A stretch of DNA of 51,710 bases from Dethiobacter sp. (GTDB lineage Bacteria; Bacillota; Dethiobacteria; Dethiobacterales; Dethiobacteraceae): contig DYEY01000017.1 in the NCBI GenBank assembly GCA_020725465.1, positions 1-51,710 on the forward strand. Direction: 5' to 3'. Position 1 is the first letter of the stretch. Each line of letters begins with the position of its first letter. Positions 27,855-36,473 of this stretch are shown here, piece after piece. The translations under genes and the position numbers were made by a program. The notes beneath the pieces were generated by a model. The model did no database searches, was not told the origin of the DNA, and saw only the letters and a list, made by a program, of their open reading frames with translations.

Positions 27855-28928
27855 TTGAGACGCTTGCTGCCGCTGTTATTATGTATGCTTATACTCATCG
27901 CCGGGTGCCGGTCAGGCACTGTTGCCACCGATATATATAAACCGCCCCCTGTAACGGAGACTTCCATCACAACCGTTGACCCTTCTCCCGCTGACCCAGT
28001 GGGAGTCCCGCCGGGCACTGAACCTGAAATTGACCTCTCCCTGGTCAGACCCAATGAACTGGGCAAAGTCATGGTACTGATGTACCATGAGATTGGTGCC
28101 AAAGAGGATGTCTGGGCGCGCCACCGGGATAACTTCCGGCGTGACCTGCTCACTCTCTACGAAGAAGGTTACCGGCCCATCAACCTCAACGATTTTTTGC
28201 GGGGACGTATTGATTTACCCGCCGGTACCACCCCTGTTATACTCACTTTTGACGACGGGACCGCCGGACAGTTCCGGCTGATTGAAAATGACGGCAGGCT
28301 GGAGGTGGACCCTGACTCAGCGGTAGGCATAATGCTGGACTTCCGGGAGCAGTATCCCGACTTTGGCCTGGCCGGAACTTTCTATATATTCTACCCCGTT
28401 CCTTTCCGGCAGAAAGAGCTGGTGGCGATGAAGCTGGAAATGCTGGTGGAAATGGGTTTTGAGATCGGCAACCATACCCACGGCCATGAAAACCTGGCCA
28501 GGGTCTCCCGTGAGGAGGCCGTGAGGGCGCTGGCCAGGCACGTGGCCGCCACGCGGCAGTACCTGCCCGGTTATAATGTAAATACGCTGGCCCTGCCCTA
28601 CGGGGCAAGGCCAAAAGACGACTCCTATATCATCGCCGGAGAGTGGCAGGGAACTTCCTACCGGAACGATGCCATCCTGCTGGTGGGAGCAAACCCGGCT
28701 TTTTCACCCTACGACCGCCGTTTCAACCCTCACCGCCTGCCCAGGGTGCGGGCCGATGAAGCGGAACTGGGACGCTGGCTGGAATATTTCAGAAAAAACC
28801 CGCACGAACGCTATATCAGTGATGGCGACCCCCTCACCGTAACCGTTCCGGAAAAAGTCGCCGGTAACCTGGTCCCCGTATTGCCGGGGGATCTTTCTTT
28901 ACGCTTTTACTCACTGCCCGCCGACTAA
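27855..28928 (+). CDS. Polysaccharide deacetylase (NodB-type) lipoprotein
   Basis: A 357-residue membrane-anchored hydrolase. The signal sequence ends in lipobox IAGC, with the acylated cysteine at residue 18, followed by a Thr/Pro-rich spacer (about 20-65). The carbohydrate esterase 4 fold shows VLMYHEIG (about 74-81), the DD motif TFDDG (131-135) and the metal-binding region GNHTHGHENL (about 205-214). By family it removes acetyl groups from peptidoglycan or other surface glycans. The start is TTG at 27855, behind AGAGGTGA. It is divergent from the aminomutase gene. Confidence 0.85.
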   Translation: MRRLLPLLLCMLILIAGCRSGTVATDIYKPPPVTETSITTVDPSPADPVGVPPGTEPEIDLSLVRPNELGKVMVLMYHEIGAKEDVWARHRDNFRRDLLTLYEEGYRPINLNDFLRGRIDLPAGTTPVILTFDDGTAGQFRLIENDGRLEVDPDSAVGIMLDFREQYPDFGLAGTFYIFYPVPFRQKELVAMKLEMLVEMGFEIGNHTHGHENLARVSREEAVRALARHVAATRQYLPGYNVNTLALPYGARPKDDSYIIAGEWQGTSYRNDAILLVGANPAFSPYDRRFNPHRLPRVRADEAELGRWLEYFRKNPHERYISDGDPLTVTVPEKVAGNLVPVLPGDLSLRFYSLPAD

Positions 28929-29113
28929 CCTGGCTCCGTAGATACCAGCAATTGCTGCATGGTATTCATTTCACCTAAAATCAGCTCCGGTTGTTTTTTT
29001 ATTTTGCCGCCCAGCCGGCTCATTTACACATTCACCTTTTCTCATTTGTAGGGAATATTGGTCAGGATACAACAGCCGGCGGTGGTAAAACTAAAAAAAA
29101 GGAGGTGTCAATT

Positions 29114-29425
29114 ATGGCGGCGAATAAAAACAGAAAGCGCCTGGTTCCCGGTGTGGAACAGGCCCTGGAAAAATTTAAAATGGAAATCGCCGGTGAACTG
29201 GGGATAGTGAGCGACAAAAGTAGCTCAGCCCTGGAAGCGGCCCTGTCCAGGTACAAGCATGAAATCGCCTCTGAACTTGGTATCGCCCCCGCTGTAGCCG
29301 CCAAAGGATGGGACGGCATATCCTCCCGGGACTGCGGCCGGGTGGGCGGCCGCATGGGCGGCAGGATAGGAGGTCATATGGTTAAAAAAATGATCAGCAT
29401 GGCGGAAAAGAACCTAAAGCCTTAA
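29114..29425 (+). CDS. Alpha/beta-type small acid-soluble spore protein with duplicated GPR-site segment
   Basis: SASPs coat and protect spore DNA and are degraded by the GPR protease on germination. The C-terminus [16 protein letters not shown] is the family's DNA-binding helix. The N-terminal part holds two copies of the cleavage-site helix, [16 protein letters not shown] (16-31) and [16 protein letters not shown] (42-57), where one is usual, so the protein is long (103 residues). A glycine repeat [13 protein letters not shown] lies at 75-87. The ATG at 29114 follows AAAAAGGAGGTG. The last 12 bp overlap the end of the convergent dehydrogenase gene. Confidence 0.88.
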   Translation: MAANKNRKRLVPGVEQALEKFKMEIAGELGIVSDKSSSALEAALSRYKHEIASELGIAPAVAAKGWDGISSRDCGRVGGRMGGRIGGHMVKKMISMAEKNLKP

Positions 29426-30418
29426 CATCCTCTCCACCACTGCTTCAGCCATTTGGCGGCCCGAGGCCATTCCGCCCAGGTCAAAAGTGACGGTTTTACC
29501 TTCTCTGATTACCGCGGCCAGGGCCTGCTCAATACGGTCCGCCGCTTCCCTTTCTTCCAGATGCCGCAGCATCAGAACGCCCGACAGAATCATGGCGGTG
29601 GGGTTTGCTTTGTCCTGTCCCGCGTACTTGGGGGCACTGCCATGCACCGGTTCAAAAACAGCCGCAGCGGTGCCGATATTGGCGCCGGGTGCAAAGCCAA
29701 GACCTCCCACCAGGCCGGCGCACAGGTCAGAGATAATATCGCCATAGAGGTTGGGCGCCACTAAAACGTCATACAATTCCGGTTTTTGCACCAGCTGCAT
29801 ACACATATTGTCCACAATCCGGTCCTCGAATTCTATATCAGGGTAATTGCGGGCCACGTCCTGCGCCACTGCCAGGAACAGCCCGTCGGTACATTTCATA
29901 ATGTTGGCCTTGTGTACCGCCGTAACTTTGCGGCGGTTATTTTTGCGCGCGTACTCAAAGGCATAGCGGCAAATCCTTTCGCTGCCCCGGCGGGTAATTA
30001 TTTTTATGCTTTCCGCGGCATCCTCGCCCACCATGTGCTCAACACCGGCATAAAGATCCTCCGTATTCTCCCGCACCACCACCAGGTCCACGTTCTCAAA
30101 GCGCGAGCTCACCCCCGGGTAAGTGCGGGCCGGGCGCAGGTTGGCGTACAGGTCCAATTCCTTGCGCAGGGCCACGTTGACGCTGCGAAAACCGGTGCCC
30201 ACCGGAGTGGTCAGCGGTCCTTTCAGGGCCACCCCGTTTTTCCTGATGGAGGCAATAACCTCAGCCGGCAGAGGGGTACCGTGCCCGGCTATGGCCTCCT
30301 CACCTGCCACCTGCTCGTCCCACTCGATTTTTACTCCCGACGCCGCCAGCACCATTTTGGTGGCGGCGGTGATATCCGGCCCGATACCGTCACCCGGTAT
30401 CAGCGTAATTCTGTACAT
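29414..30418 (-). CDS. Isocitrate/isopropylmalate dehydrogenase family, probably NAD-dependent isocitrate dehydrogenase
   Basis: A decarboxylating beta-hydroxyacid dehydrogenase of 334 residues. [11 protein letters not shown] is at the N-terminus; the substrate loop [21 protein letters not shown] carries the S-x-x-N pattern of isocitrate enzymes rather than the leucine-binding pattern of Leu[20 protein letters not shown] and [20 protein letters not shown] follow. The ATG at 30418 has GGGAGG upstream. No leu or lysine-pathway neighbours are present, supporting an isocitrate role; homoisocitrate dehydrogenase remains possible. Confidence 0.82.
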   Translation of the reverse strand: MYRITLIPGDGIGPDITAATKMVLAASGVKIEWDEQVAGEEAIAGHGTPLPAEVIASIRKNGVALKGPLTTPVGTGFRSVNVALRKELDLYANLRPARTYPGVSSRFENVDLVVVRENTEDLYAGVEHMVGEDAAESIKIITRRGSERICRYAFEYARKNNRRKVTAVHKANIMKCTDGLFLAVAQDVARNYPDIEFEDRIVDNMCMQLVQKPELYDVLVAPNLYGDIISDLCAGLVGGLGFAPGANIGTAAAVFEPVHGSAPKYAGQDKANPTAMILSGVLMLRHLEEREAADRIEQALAAVIREGKTVTFDLGGMASGRQMAEAVVERMLRL

Positions 30419-30457
30419 AACAACCTCCCGCTGCACAACTTTTTTGGAATTGGTATG

Positions 30458-30486
30458 ATTATAACAAAACAGGGCGCCAGTGTAAA
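30458..30486 (-). promoter_or_regulatory. Promoter of the dehydrogenase gene
   Basis: TTTACA (30481-30486) and perfect TATAAT (30458-30463) with a 17-bp spacer on the minus strand. The -35 box lies directly downstream of the leftover end of a transporter ATPase gene (30488-30512). Confidence 0.7.
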
Positions 30487-30487
30487 T

Positions 30488-30521
30488 CTTTTCGTCAGGA
30501 CCGGCTAGCAGGAGGCATCAA
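30488..30521 (-). pseudogene. Remnant: start of permease-C gene joined to the end of an ATPase-E gene
   Basis: After the permease-B stop the minus strand keeps a TTG and a few codons matching the start of the intact permease-C gene (40083 region, same GGGAGGAG ribosome site). It then runs into CCGGTCCTGACGAAAAG, which matches the end and stop of the intact ATPase-E gene at 35524-35548 (CCGGGCCTGACGAAAAG). Everything between was lost, so this block once continued into C, D and E genes. Confidence 0.7.
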
Positions 30522-30525
30522 CTCC

Positions 30526-31494
30526 TTACCTCCTCCCGGCATAGCGGTGCTCCACCCTGAGCCGCGGGTCCAGCAGCATATACACCAGGTCGGCCGCCAG
30601 GTTGGCAAGAGCCACCAGTACGGCCACCAGCAGATTGGCCGCCATGATAACCGGGTAATCCCGGGCCAGGGTCGAAGTAATGATGAAACGCCCCATGCCT
30701 GGCCAGGCGAAAACATATTCCACCATGGCGGCACCGGTAAAAAGGAAAGGCAGTGACAGCGCCGCCACCGTGACCAGGGGCAGGGCGGCATTGGGCAACA
30801 CATGCCGCCGCAGTATGGCATTTTTGCGCAGCCCTTTGGCCCGGGCGGTCCGTACATAGTCCTGAGACATCACTTCCATTACCGTAACCCTGACATACCG
30901 CACGTAATGGGCAAATCCGCTTAACGACAACACCGACACCGGCAGTACCAGGTGTGCAGCCACATCGGCCATGCCACCTGAGCCCGGGGTCGCCATGCCG
31001 GCGCCTGGCAGCAAGTTCAAACGGTGGGAAAACACCATCACCGCCAGCATGCACAGCCAGAATCCGGGTAGGGATACGCCGCCAAGCGATACAGCGTTAA
31101 TTACCGTGTCCAGGAGCGAGCCCGGCCTGGCGGCGGCCTTTGTCCCCAGGAAAACGGCCAGGCCAAAAGAAAACACAAAGGCGGTGACAGTAAGCAGCAG
31201 GGTGGCAGGTATCCTCTCCCTGAGCAGTTCCGGCACCGGCCGGTTATATACCAGCGATACACCCATGTCACCGCATAAAAGCCGGCCTAACCAGGCGGCA
31301 TACTGGGCCGGGACCGGCTTATCCAGTCCCCGCAGTGCCAGCCATCTCTCCACCGCCGTGGGGTCCAGCCTCAGTTCGGGGTTGTTTTGCAAAGGCTGCC
31401 CCGGTGCGTAATGCATCATGAAAAAAGTGACCACGGTGACTCCCGCCAGCACCAGCAAGGTTTGCGCCAGCCTCCCGGCCACCAGCCTTACCAT
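30526..31494 (-). CDS. ABC transporter permease, DppB/NikB type
   Basis: Inner-membrane permease of a peptide/nickel (family 5) importer. The protein starts MVRLVAGRLAQTLLVLAG and has about six membrane segments; the cytoplasmic coupling region TARAKGLRKNAILRRHVLPNA is clear (about 225-245). From the ATG at 31494, with GAGGGGG upstream, it has 322 residues, the usual size. It overlaps the binding-protein gene by 7 bp. The expected downstream partner permease is missing here and is found intact 8 kb away. Confidence 0.88.
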   Translation of the reverse strand: MVRLVAGRLAQTLLVLAGVTVVTFFMMHYAPGQPLQNNPELRLDPTAVERWLALRGLDKPVPAQYAAWLGRLLCGDMGVSLVYNRPVPELLRERIPATLLLTVTAFVFSFGLAVFLGTKAAARPGSLLDTVINAVSLGGVSLPGFWLCMLAVMVFSHRLNLLPGAGMATPGSGGMADVAAHLVLPVSVLSLSGFAHYVRYVRVTVMEVMSQDYVRTARAKGLRKNAILRRHVLPNAALPLVTVAALSLPFLFTGAAMVEYVFAWPGMGRFIITSTLARDYPVIMAANLLVAVLVALANLAADLVYMLLDPRLRVEHRYAGRR

Positions 31495-33089
31495 GTAGCC
31501 CGCCCCCTCATTTCCCACTGGTGGACCTGGTAGAAAAGAAAATCCGGGTGCGGCCGGAAATTGCGCAAAGCCGCCGTAGCCGCATATACTGCCTGGCGGT
31601 AGTAAAGCCAGACACCTGGCGCGTCTTCCACCAGCAGCTTTTGCGCCTCCCGGTACAAGGCCATCCTCTCCTGCTCCGTTAAGGTTTTCCCGGCCTCTTC
31701 CAGCAGGCGGTTCACCTCCCGGTTGGAGTAGCCCAGCAGGTTGCCCGGGCCTCCGCTGTGCCAGTGATAGGAAAAATCGGGATCCACCCCGGTGCCAAAA
31801 CCCAAAAGTACCAGGTCAAAATCTCCCCGGTACAAAGTTTCCACAAACGCCTCCCATTCCATGGGAACCACGCTGATGCTGACGCCAATGGCAGCCGCTT
31901 TTTGGCTGAAGAGCACTGCCACGTTTTCCCGCAGCAGGTTCCCGGCATTAAAGATCAGTTTAAGTTCCACTTTTCTCAGTCCGGTTTCGGCCAGCAGTTT
32001 CCGCGCCGCTTCCGGATCATAACCATAGCCGGTAAAATCCGCGTCAAAAGCCCGCTGCAAAGGCGAAAGGGGACCTGCCGCCACCTTCCCCATACCCAGC
32101 AGCAGCTTTTCCACCAGCTCCCTGCGGTCAACCGCCATGGACAACGCCTGGCGCACGCGCCTGTCCGAGAGCTGCGAAGCGACCTTTTTTAAATTAAAGC
32201 CGATAAAATCATAGGCCAGCCGGTCCGTAGTGTAAACCGCGAGCTTATCGTTTTCCAAAAGCAGCGGCATGTCCTCCGGCTTGTTCAGATGCGGCAGCAG
32301 ATCCAGCCGCCCGGCCAACAGTTCCACCAGCTGCGTCTCGGGATTAGGAATTACAGTATAATAAATATCCTCTATCCCCGGCTTGCCCAGGTAATAGGTT
32401 TCACTAGCCCTGGCATGGACAAAGGCGTCAGGTCGCCTCTCATGAAGCCGGTAAGGCCCGGAAAACACCGCTGGCTGGCGTGAAAATATATGCCCCTCCA
32501 TTTCCGCCACCGGCACCTCCTGCCAGACATGGGCCGGCAGAGGCGGGAAAGCCAGGGAGGCCAGAAAGGGGGCAAAAGGCTCCGCCAGCCTGACCTTTAA
32601 AGTGAATCCGTCCTCCACCGTCAGTCCGCCCATTTCACCCTCTGCCAGGCAGGACCGGTCGCCCTCCCTGTAGTCAGCGGCCCCGTCGATGTGCTTAAGA
32701 TAATAATAAAGCCAGCCTGCGTAATCAGGATGACAGGCAACCTTTACGGTAAAGGCCACGTCCTCCGCCGTCACCGGCGTCCCGTCCGACCAGAACGCGT
32801 CCCGGCGTAAATGAAGGGTATACTCCCTCCCGCCGCCGCCGATCTCCCACGATTTAAGCAGGCGTCCCTCCGGTTCCAGCGTTTCCGGATGAAAAGTAAG
32901 CAGTGGCTCAAAAAACAGGAGGGCCACCTCGGCCGAAGCCGGATCCCTTGCGAAGAGAGGGTTGAAGGTAACCGGCGCGGCCAGGGCCGCCACCCGCAGG
33001 GACGGACCTTTGGCTGTCCGTCCTTTGCTTGTGCAGCCTGTCCACAGAAGCAGGGCAAGGACCATCAACAGTATAACCGGTTTCTTCAA
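31488..33089 (-). CDS. ABC transporter substrate-binding lipoprotein, family 5 (peptide/nickel)
   Basis: A 533-residue extracytoplasmic binding protein. The signal peptide ends in lipobox WTGC (cysteine about 19). Family 5 signatures include FNPLFARDPAS near the start, LRRDAFWSDGTPVTAEDVAF (about 95-115), and VRQALSMAVDRRELVEKLL (about 314-332). The start is TTG at 33089, behind a run of six G. The ligand cannot be decided from sequence; the gene set resembles nikABCDE in sizes but dpp-type peptide systems are equally possible. It forms one transcription block with permease B. Confidence 0.87.
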   Translation of the reverse strand: MKKPVILLMVLALLLWTGCTSKGRTAKGPSLRVAALAAPVTFNPLFARDPASAEVALLFFEPLLTFHPETLEPEGRLLKSWEIGGGGREYTLHLRRDAFWSDGTPVTAEDVAFTVKVACHPDYAGWLYYYLKHIDGAADYREGDRSCLAEGEMGGLTVEDGFTLKVRLAEPFAPFLASLAFPPLPAHVWQEVPVAEMEGHIFSRQPAVFSGPYRLHERRPDAFVHARASETYYLGKPGIEDIYYTVIPNPETQLVELLAGRLDLLPHLNKPEDMPLLLENDKLAVYTTDRLAYDFIGFNLKKVASQLSDRRVRQALSMAVDRRELVEKLLLGMGKVAAGPLSPLQRAFDADFTGYGYDPEAARKLLAETGLRKVELKLIFNAGNLLRENVAVLFSQKAAAIGVSISVVPMEWEAFVETLYRGDFDLVLLGFGTGVDPDFSYHWHSGGPGNLLGYSNREVNRLLEEAGKTLTEQERMALYREAQKLLVEDAPGVWLYYRQAVYAATAALRNFRPHPDFLFYQVHQWEMRGRATW

Positions 33090-33110
33090 ACACTTATCCC
33101 CCCTTTCGCA

Positions 33111-33164
33111 TTAATACGCCTGCATAAGCACAAAAATGCCTGCGCTGAACAAACTCCCAGGCAT
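33111..33164 (-). other. Short upstream reading frame in the leader of the binding-protein gene (copy B)
   Basis: A 17-codon frame (MPGSLFSAGIFVLMQAY, stop) ends 21 bp before the TTG start of the binding-protein gene. A closely similar frame lies in the matching leader at 37312-37425, with SLLIPAGIFVLTLAY, and a 3-bp indel between them keeps the frame. The shared core contains GGCATTTTTGTGCTT. No clear ribosome site precedes it. It may be a leader peptide, or a degraded piece of a flanking gene. Confidence 0.35.
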
Positions 33165-33323
33165 CAGGAATTTACTGTTTTGTAATGGTCCAGGGCAAAG
33201 CGGTGGGCTGGCAACCAAAACAGGACCGATAACCAGCTTTTGCTGTTTTTGCCCTAAAGAAGGACAATAGGTCAGGCAAGGCGAAAAAAAAAAAGACCAT
33301 TTTAAATGACGGGAGAGGAAAAC

Positions 33324-34121
33324 ATGTCACGACCAACCGTCTTATACTTTTTCCTGGCCTATATGATCAGCTGGTGCTTTTTCATTCCACTGGCGCTGCA
33401 GGAACAGGGGCTGTTAAGCGGCGTCCCCGGTTGGCTGCACCTGGCGGCAAGCTATGGGCCGCTGCTGGCCGCGTTCATCGTTGCGGCGGCAACTGTCGGT
33501 GGCGCAGGAATAAAAGAACTGATTAGCTGCATGACGCGCTGGCGCGTTGGTTGGAACTGGCTGGCGGTAGCTCTGCTTAGCCCAGTGGCAGTGTTTGCGG
33601 TTGTTATCCTGGTTCTGCGCACGTTCACCGGTACCTGGGAGGCAGCCAGCGGCTTTGGCAAGGTGGCTGAGCTGCCGCAGCTTGGGCAGCTCAGCGGCTG
33701 GTTGACCTGGATCATTACCTTCGGATTGGGCGAGGAGACCGGATGGCGCGGTTTTGCCCTGCCCCGCTTGCAGGCACGCTACAGCGCGCGCGACGCCTCT
33801 TTTATTTTGGGCCTGCTGTGGGCATTTTGGCACGCGCCTGCGTTTTTCTACAACTATGATCTCTCCCTCATCTCAGCAGTTTCATTCGTAGTAAGCATCG
33901 TCGCCGGTGCTTTGGTACTGACCTGGCTCTATAACAGTACCGGCGGCAGCGTTCTGGCCACCGCGCTGTGGCACGGATCTTTTAATGCCGTGGTAGCCGG
34001 CGGTGAAGGAGCGGTGGCAGCATCCGTTACCGCAGCGGTCATTCTGGTTTCTGTCTTCATAGTCCGACGCTACGGTCCGGAGACGCTTTCGCATCGGCCG
34101 AAACACATGACGGCAACATGA
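33324..34121 (+). CDS. CPBP (Abi/CAAX-type) intramembrane metalloprotease
   Basis: A 265-residue multi-pass membrane protein. The three CPBP motifs are present: EETGWRGFALPRLQ (about 150-163), FWHAPAFF (about 181-188) and LWHGSFNA (about 227-234), which supply the putative glutamate and histidine catalytic residues. By family these act as proteases or in bacteriocin self-immunity, but substrates are mostly unknown. The ATG at 33324 has GAGAGG upstream and was preferred to the ATG at 33306. It is on the opposite strand to both neighbours, inside the fragmented transporter region. Confidence 0.85.
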   Translation: MSRPTVLYFFLAYMISWCFFIPLALQEQGLLSGVPGWLHLAASYGPLLAAFIVAAATVGGAGIKELISCMTRWRVGWNWLAVALLSPVAVFAVVILVLRTFTGTWEAASGFGKVAELPQLGQLSGWLTWIITFGLGEETGWRGFALPRLQARYSARDASFILGLLWAFWHAPAFFYNYDLSLISAVSFVVSIVAGALVLTWLYNSTGGSVLATALWHGSFNAVVAGGEGAVAASVTAAVILVSVFIVRRYGPETLSHRPKHMTAT

Positions 34122-34138
34122 ATATTTTTTAGGCTTGG

Positions 34139-35437
34139 CTATTTAATTTCAATGGTGGCGGCGGCCATTTCAACAGTTGGCACCAGGCGCACACCCGGCC
34201 CGTGGTGGAAATCCAGCGAAGATTGGGAAACGGAGCGGTAAAGAAGCCTGGCAGAAGCAGTAAACTCGCTGCCGTTAGCACTTATTAAATATTTTTCCGT
34301 CTCGGGCACCAGAGGTGAAAGGCGCCGGTCGTAGCCTATACCTTCGGCCAGCCAACTTTTGGACGTCAGGTTACCTTCCGCGTCTTTAAAAAGCAGCCGG
34401 AAAAACGTAGCATTGGGGTCAACATGGTTGTTTTCGTCAATATGGCCCAAGGCAAAGACTATATTGCCCTGGCTGTCCCTGACTGTTATCTCAAGCCATA
34501 TTTTACGGATATAAGTTACCCCTGTAGGTATTTTATGTCCGGCCCCCACATTGGTTATATTTACTGTCAGCTCAAGTCCGCCCGGGACAAGCCTTCCCGT
34601 CAGCTCAAGCTCCGCAGCTGCTCTCAGGTTCTCTTCCGCCTGTCCGGCGTGGTCCGGGAAGCCGGCTTCCCTGAGAAGATAAGCGCTGCCTCCTAAGAAA
34701 AAATGGGTGGCCACGTGGTCCCTCGCTTTGCCCATGGTTGCCGATTTTCCGGGGTTAATGCCCACTCCTGGCGTAGGTGTCATGTGACAGTCCTGGCACC
34801 TGATGCCCTGAGCGGCGTAAGGGCCGTTGAGCCAGTCGTCATAGGTATCGATTATCTTTACTCCGCTGGATGGATGCCTGACGTTGTGGCAGGCGCCGCA
34901 GAATTGGGCCCTGGTGTGTATTTCCGAATAAAATACCTCATGGTAAGGAGAGCTGTGGTCCCCCCGCGGGCCTCTTTTAACGTTGCCCGGTTCCGATATA
35001 TTGCCCATATTAAAGGTTTCCTTTACCGCTGATATGGTATGGCAAAAATCGCATGACACCCCTGCATTGGCGGTGCGGTCGAATCTGCTGCCGTCATGAG
35101 GGGGGAGCAGCCCGGTCCTCATCCCTACCGGGGCGTGGCAGCCGCCGCAGAACAAATCGGTGCCTCCGTCGGTCTCCAGGTGGGCAAGGCGGTAATCCGG
35201 CTGGAAGATGCCGCTGGACCAGGCCAGGGCATGGGGTGAACCCAACCAGGCCTGATAAATTTCATTGTGGCAGCCGCCGCAGATTGAAGGGTCCTGGAAA
35301 GAGCCGGGAGCAAACATATCCGTTTGGTCCGTGACCTCCAGCGGAGCAGGTGGGGCGGCGTCCGGCTTCCGGCCGCATCCTGTTACTGCCGCTGTCAGCA
35401 GAAGAAAAAATACCATCATGAGCCACAGCTTTTTCAT
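34139..35437 (-). CDS. Pentaheme c-type cytochrome lipoprotein
   Basis: A 432-residue exported electron carrier. The signal peptide ends in lipobox VTGC (cysteine 21). Five CXXCH heme-attachment motifs lie at 53-57, 97-101, 129-133, 180-184 and 214-218, in a cytochrome c554-like N-terminal half. The C-terminal half (about 275-430) is a beta-rich domain with GAGHKIPTGVTY, as in other multiheme proteins of anaerobes. No haem lyase, menaquinol oxidase or reductase subunit is adjacent, so the electron partner is unknown. It lies 95 bp after the ATPase-E gene and is convergent with the CPBP gene. Confidence 0.88.
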   Translation of the reverse strand: MKKLWLMMVFFLLLTAAVTGCGRKPDAAPPAPLEVTDQTDMFAPGSFQDPSICGGCHNEIYQAWLGSPHALAWSSGIFQPDYRLAHLETDGGTDLFCGGCHAPVGMRTGLLPPHDGSRFDRTANAGVSCDFCHTISAVKETFNMGNISEPGNVKRGPRGDHSSPYHEVFYSEIHTRAQFCGACHNVRHPSSGVKIIDTYDDWLNGPYAAQGIRCQDCHMTPTPGVGINPGKSATMGKARDHVATHFFLGGSAYLLREAGFPDHAGQAEENLRAAAELELTGRLVPGGLELTVNITNVGAGHKIPTGVTYIRKIWLEITVRDSQGNIVFALGHIDENNHVDPNATFFRLLFKDAEGNLTSKSWLAEGIGYDRRLSPLVPETEKYLISANGSEFTASARLLYRSVSQSSLDFHHGPGVRLVPTVEMAAATIEIK

Positions 35438-35531
35438 TTTGAACCTCCCTGTTGTTGGCTGTTTATTCAGTTATTCGCCAAAAGTACAGAAATCCCTGTC
35501 GTTACTTCAGGCGATTGTGTCAGTCTTTTCG

Positions 35532-36473
35532 TCAGGCCCGGTGGCAGGCACAAAAATGCCCGCTTGCCACTTCGCGCAGCGGAGGGACCGCGGTCCGGCA
35601 AATCAGTGCCGCAGCAGGGCAGCGCGGGTGAAAGCGGCAGCCCGGCGGAGTCGCCGAAAATGACTCCCTTGCCCCGTTTCCCGTGGCCGTAATTTTGCGG
35701 GTGTGCGGGTACGGCGGCAGGTAAGAGTCAAGCAGCAGCCTGGTGTAGTAATGGCGCGGCACGGAGAACAGGCGGTCACCGGCTCCGGTTTCCACCAGTT
35801 TCCCCAGGTACATCACGGCCACCCGGTTGCAGAGCTTATCCAGCGCCGCCAGGTCATGGGAAATGACTAACGTGGAAAGCCGGTAGCTTTCCGTCAGCCT
35901 GCACAGAAGCTTAATTATAGCAGACCGGGCCACGCTGTCCAGCGCAGAGGTGGGCTCATCCAGTATTAAAAGCTTAGGCTTTGGCAGAATTGACCTGGCC
36001 AGCACCGCTCGCTGTTTTTGTCCGCCGCTGAGCGCCCGGGGCAATAAATCAAGGCATTGGGACGGCAGCTGTACCGCCTCCACTACCTCGGCCAGGCGCA
36101 CCTTTTGTTCCTCCCGGCTGCCTATACGGTAATTCCGCAGTCCTTCCAGCAGCTGCTGCCTTATTTTCATCCGGGGGTTCAGCGATCCATAAGGGTCCTG
36201 AAATACCATCTGCAGGTCGGGTCTGAATTTCCCTGGTAGCACCGGCTGCCCGTCAAACAGTATTTCCCCCCGCTCAGGCTTTAAAATCCCCGCCACCGCT
36301 TTCCCCAGCGTTGTCTTGCCGCAACCGCTTTCCCCCACCAGCCCGAAAGATTCTCCGGCTTTGATATGGAAACTGACTCCGTCCACCGCTGTCAGCCGCC
36401 CGTACTTCCCAGGGTTTGTACCCTGTCGCAGGGATACCGTAACCCTTTTAACGATCAGCAGCTTACCTGTCAT
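35532..36473 (-). CDS. ABC transporter ATPase, DppF/OppF/NikE type
   Basis: ATP-binding subunit of the peptide/nickel importer. Walker A GESGCGKTTLGK, Q-loop VFQDPYGSLNP, signature LSGGQKQRAVLAR, Walker B LLILDEPTSALD and switch histidine in VISHDLAAL are all intact. The C-terminal oligopeptide-transporter domain ends CRFHPRCP...HFCACHRA. The ATG at 36473 overlaps the ATPase-D gene by 11 bp; it gives 313 residues. The 3' end is duplicated as a remnant at 30488-30512. Confidence 0.9.
   Translation of the reverse strand: MTGKLLIVKRVTVSLRQGTNPGKYGRLTAVDGVSFHIKAGESFGLVGESGCGKTTLGKAVAGILKPERGEILFDGQPVLPGKFRPDLQMVFQDPYGSLNPRMKIRQQLLEGLRNYRIGSREEQKVRLAEVVEAVQLPSQCLDLLPRALSGGQKQRAVLARSILPKPKLLILDEPTSALDSVARSAIIKLLCRLTESYRLSTLVISHDLAALDKLCNRVAVMYLGKLVETGAGDRLFSVPRHYYTRLLLDSYLPPYPHTRKITATGNGARESFSATPPGCRFHPRCPAAALICRTAVPPLREVASGHFCACHRA

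Noticed and set aside
33092-33240. Leader of the binding-protein gene as a nickel/cobalt or other known riboswitch; an inverted repeat CTGTTTTG/CAAAACAG is present
   Set aside because: None of the known consensus cores (NiCo, cobalamin, Moco, guanidine, THF) could be matched by eye; the duplicated segment fits a leader frame or gene remnant better.
35524-35562. ATPase-E gene end as a third copy of the transporter leader
   Set aside because: Only the 13-base GGCATTTTTGTGC is shared; the flanks differ, so it is noted only as a possible source of the leader.
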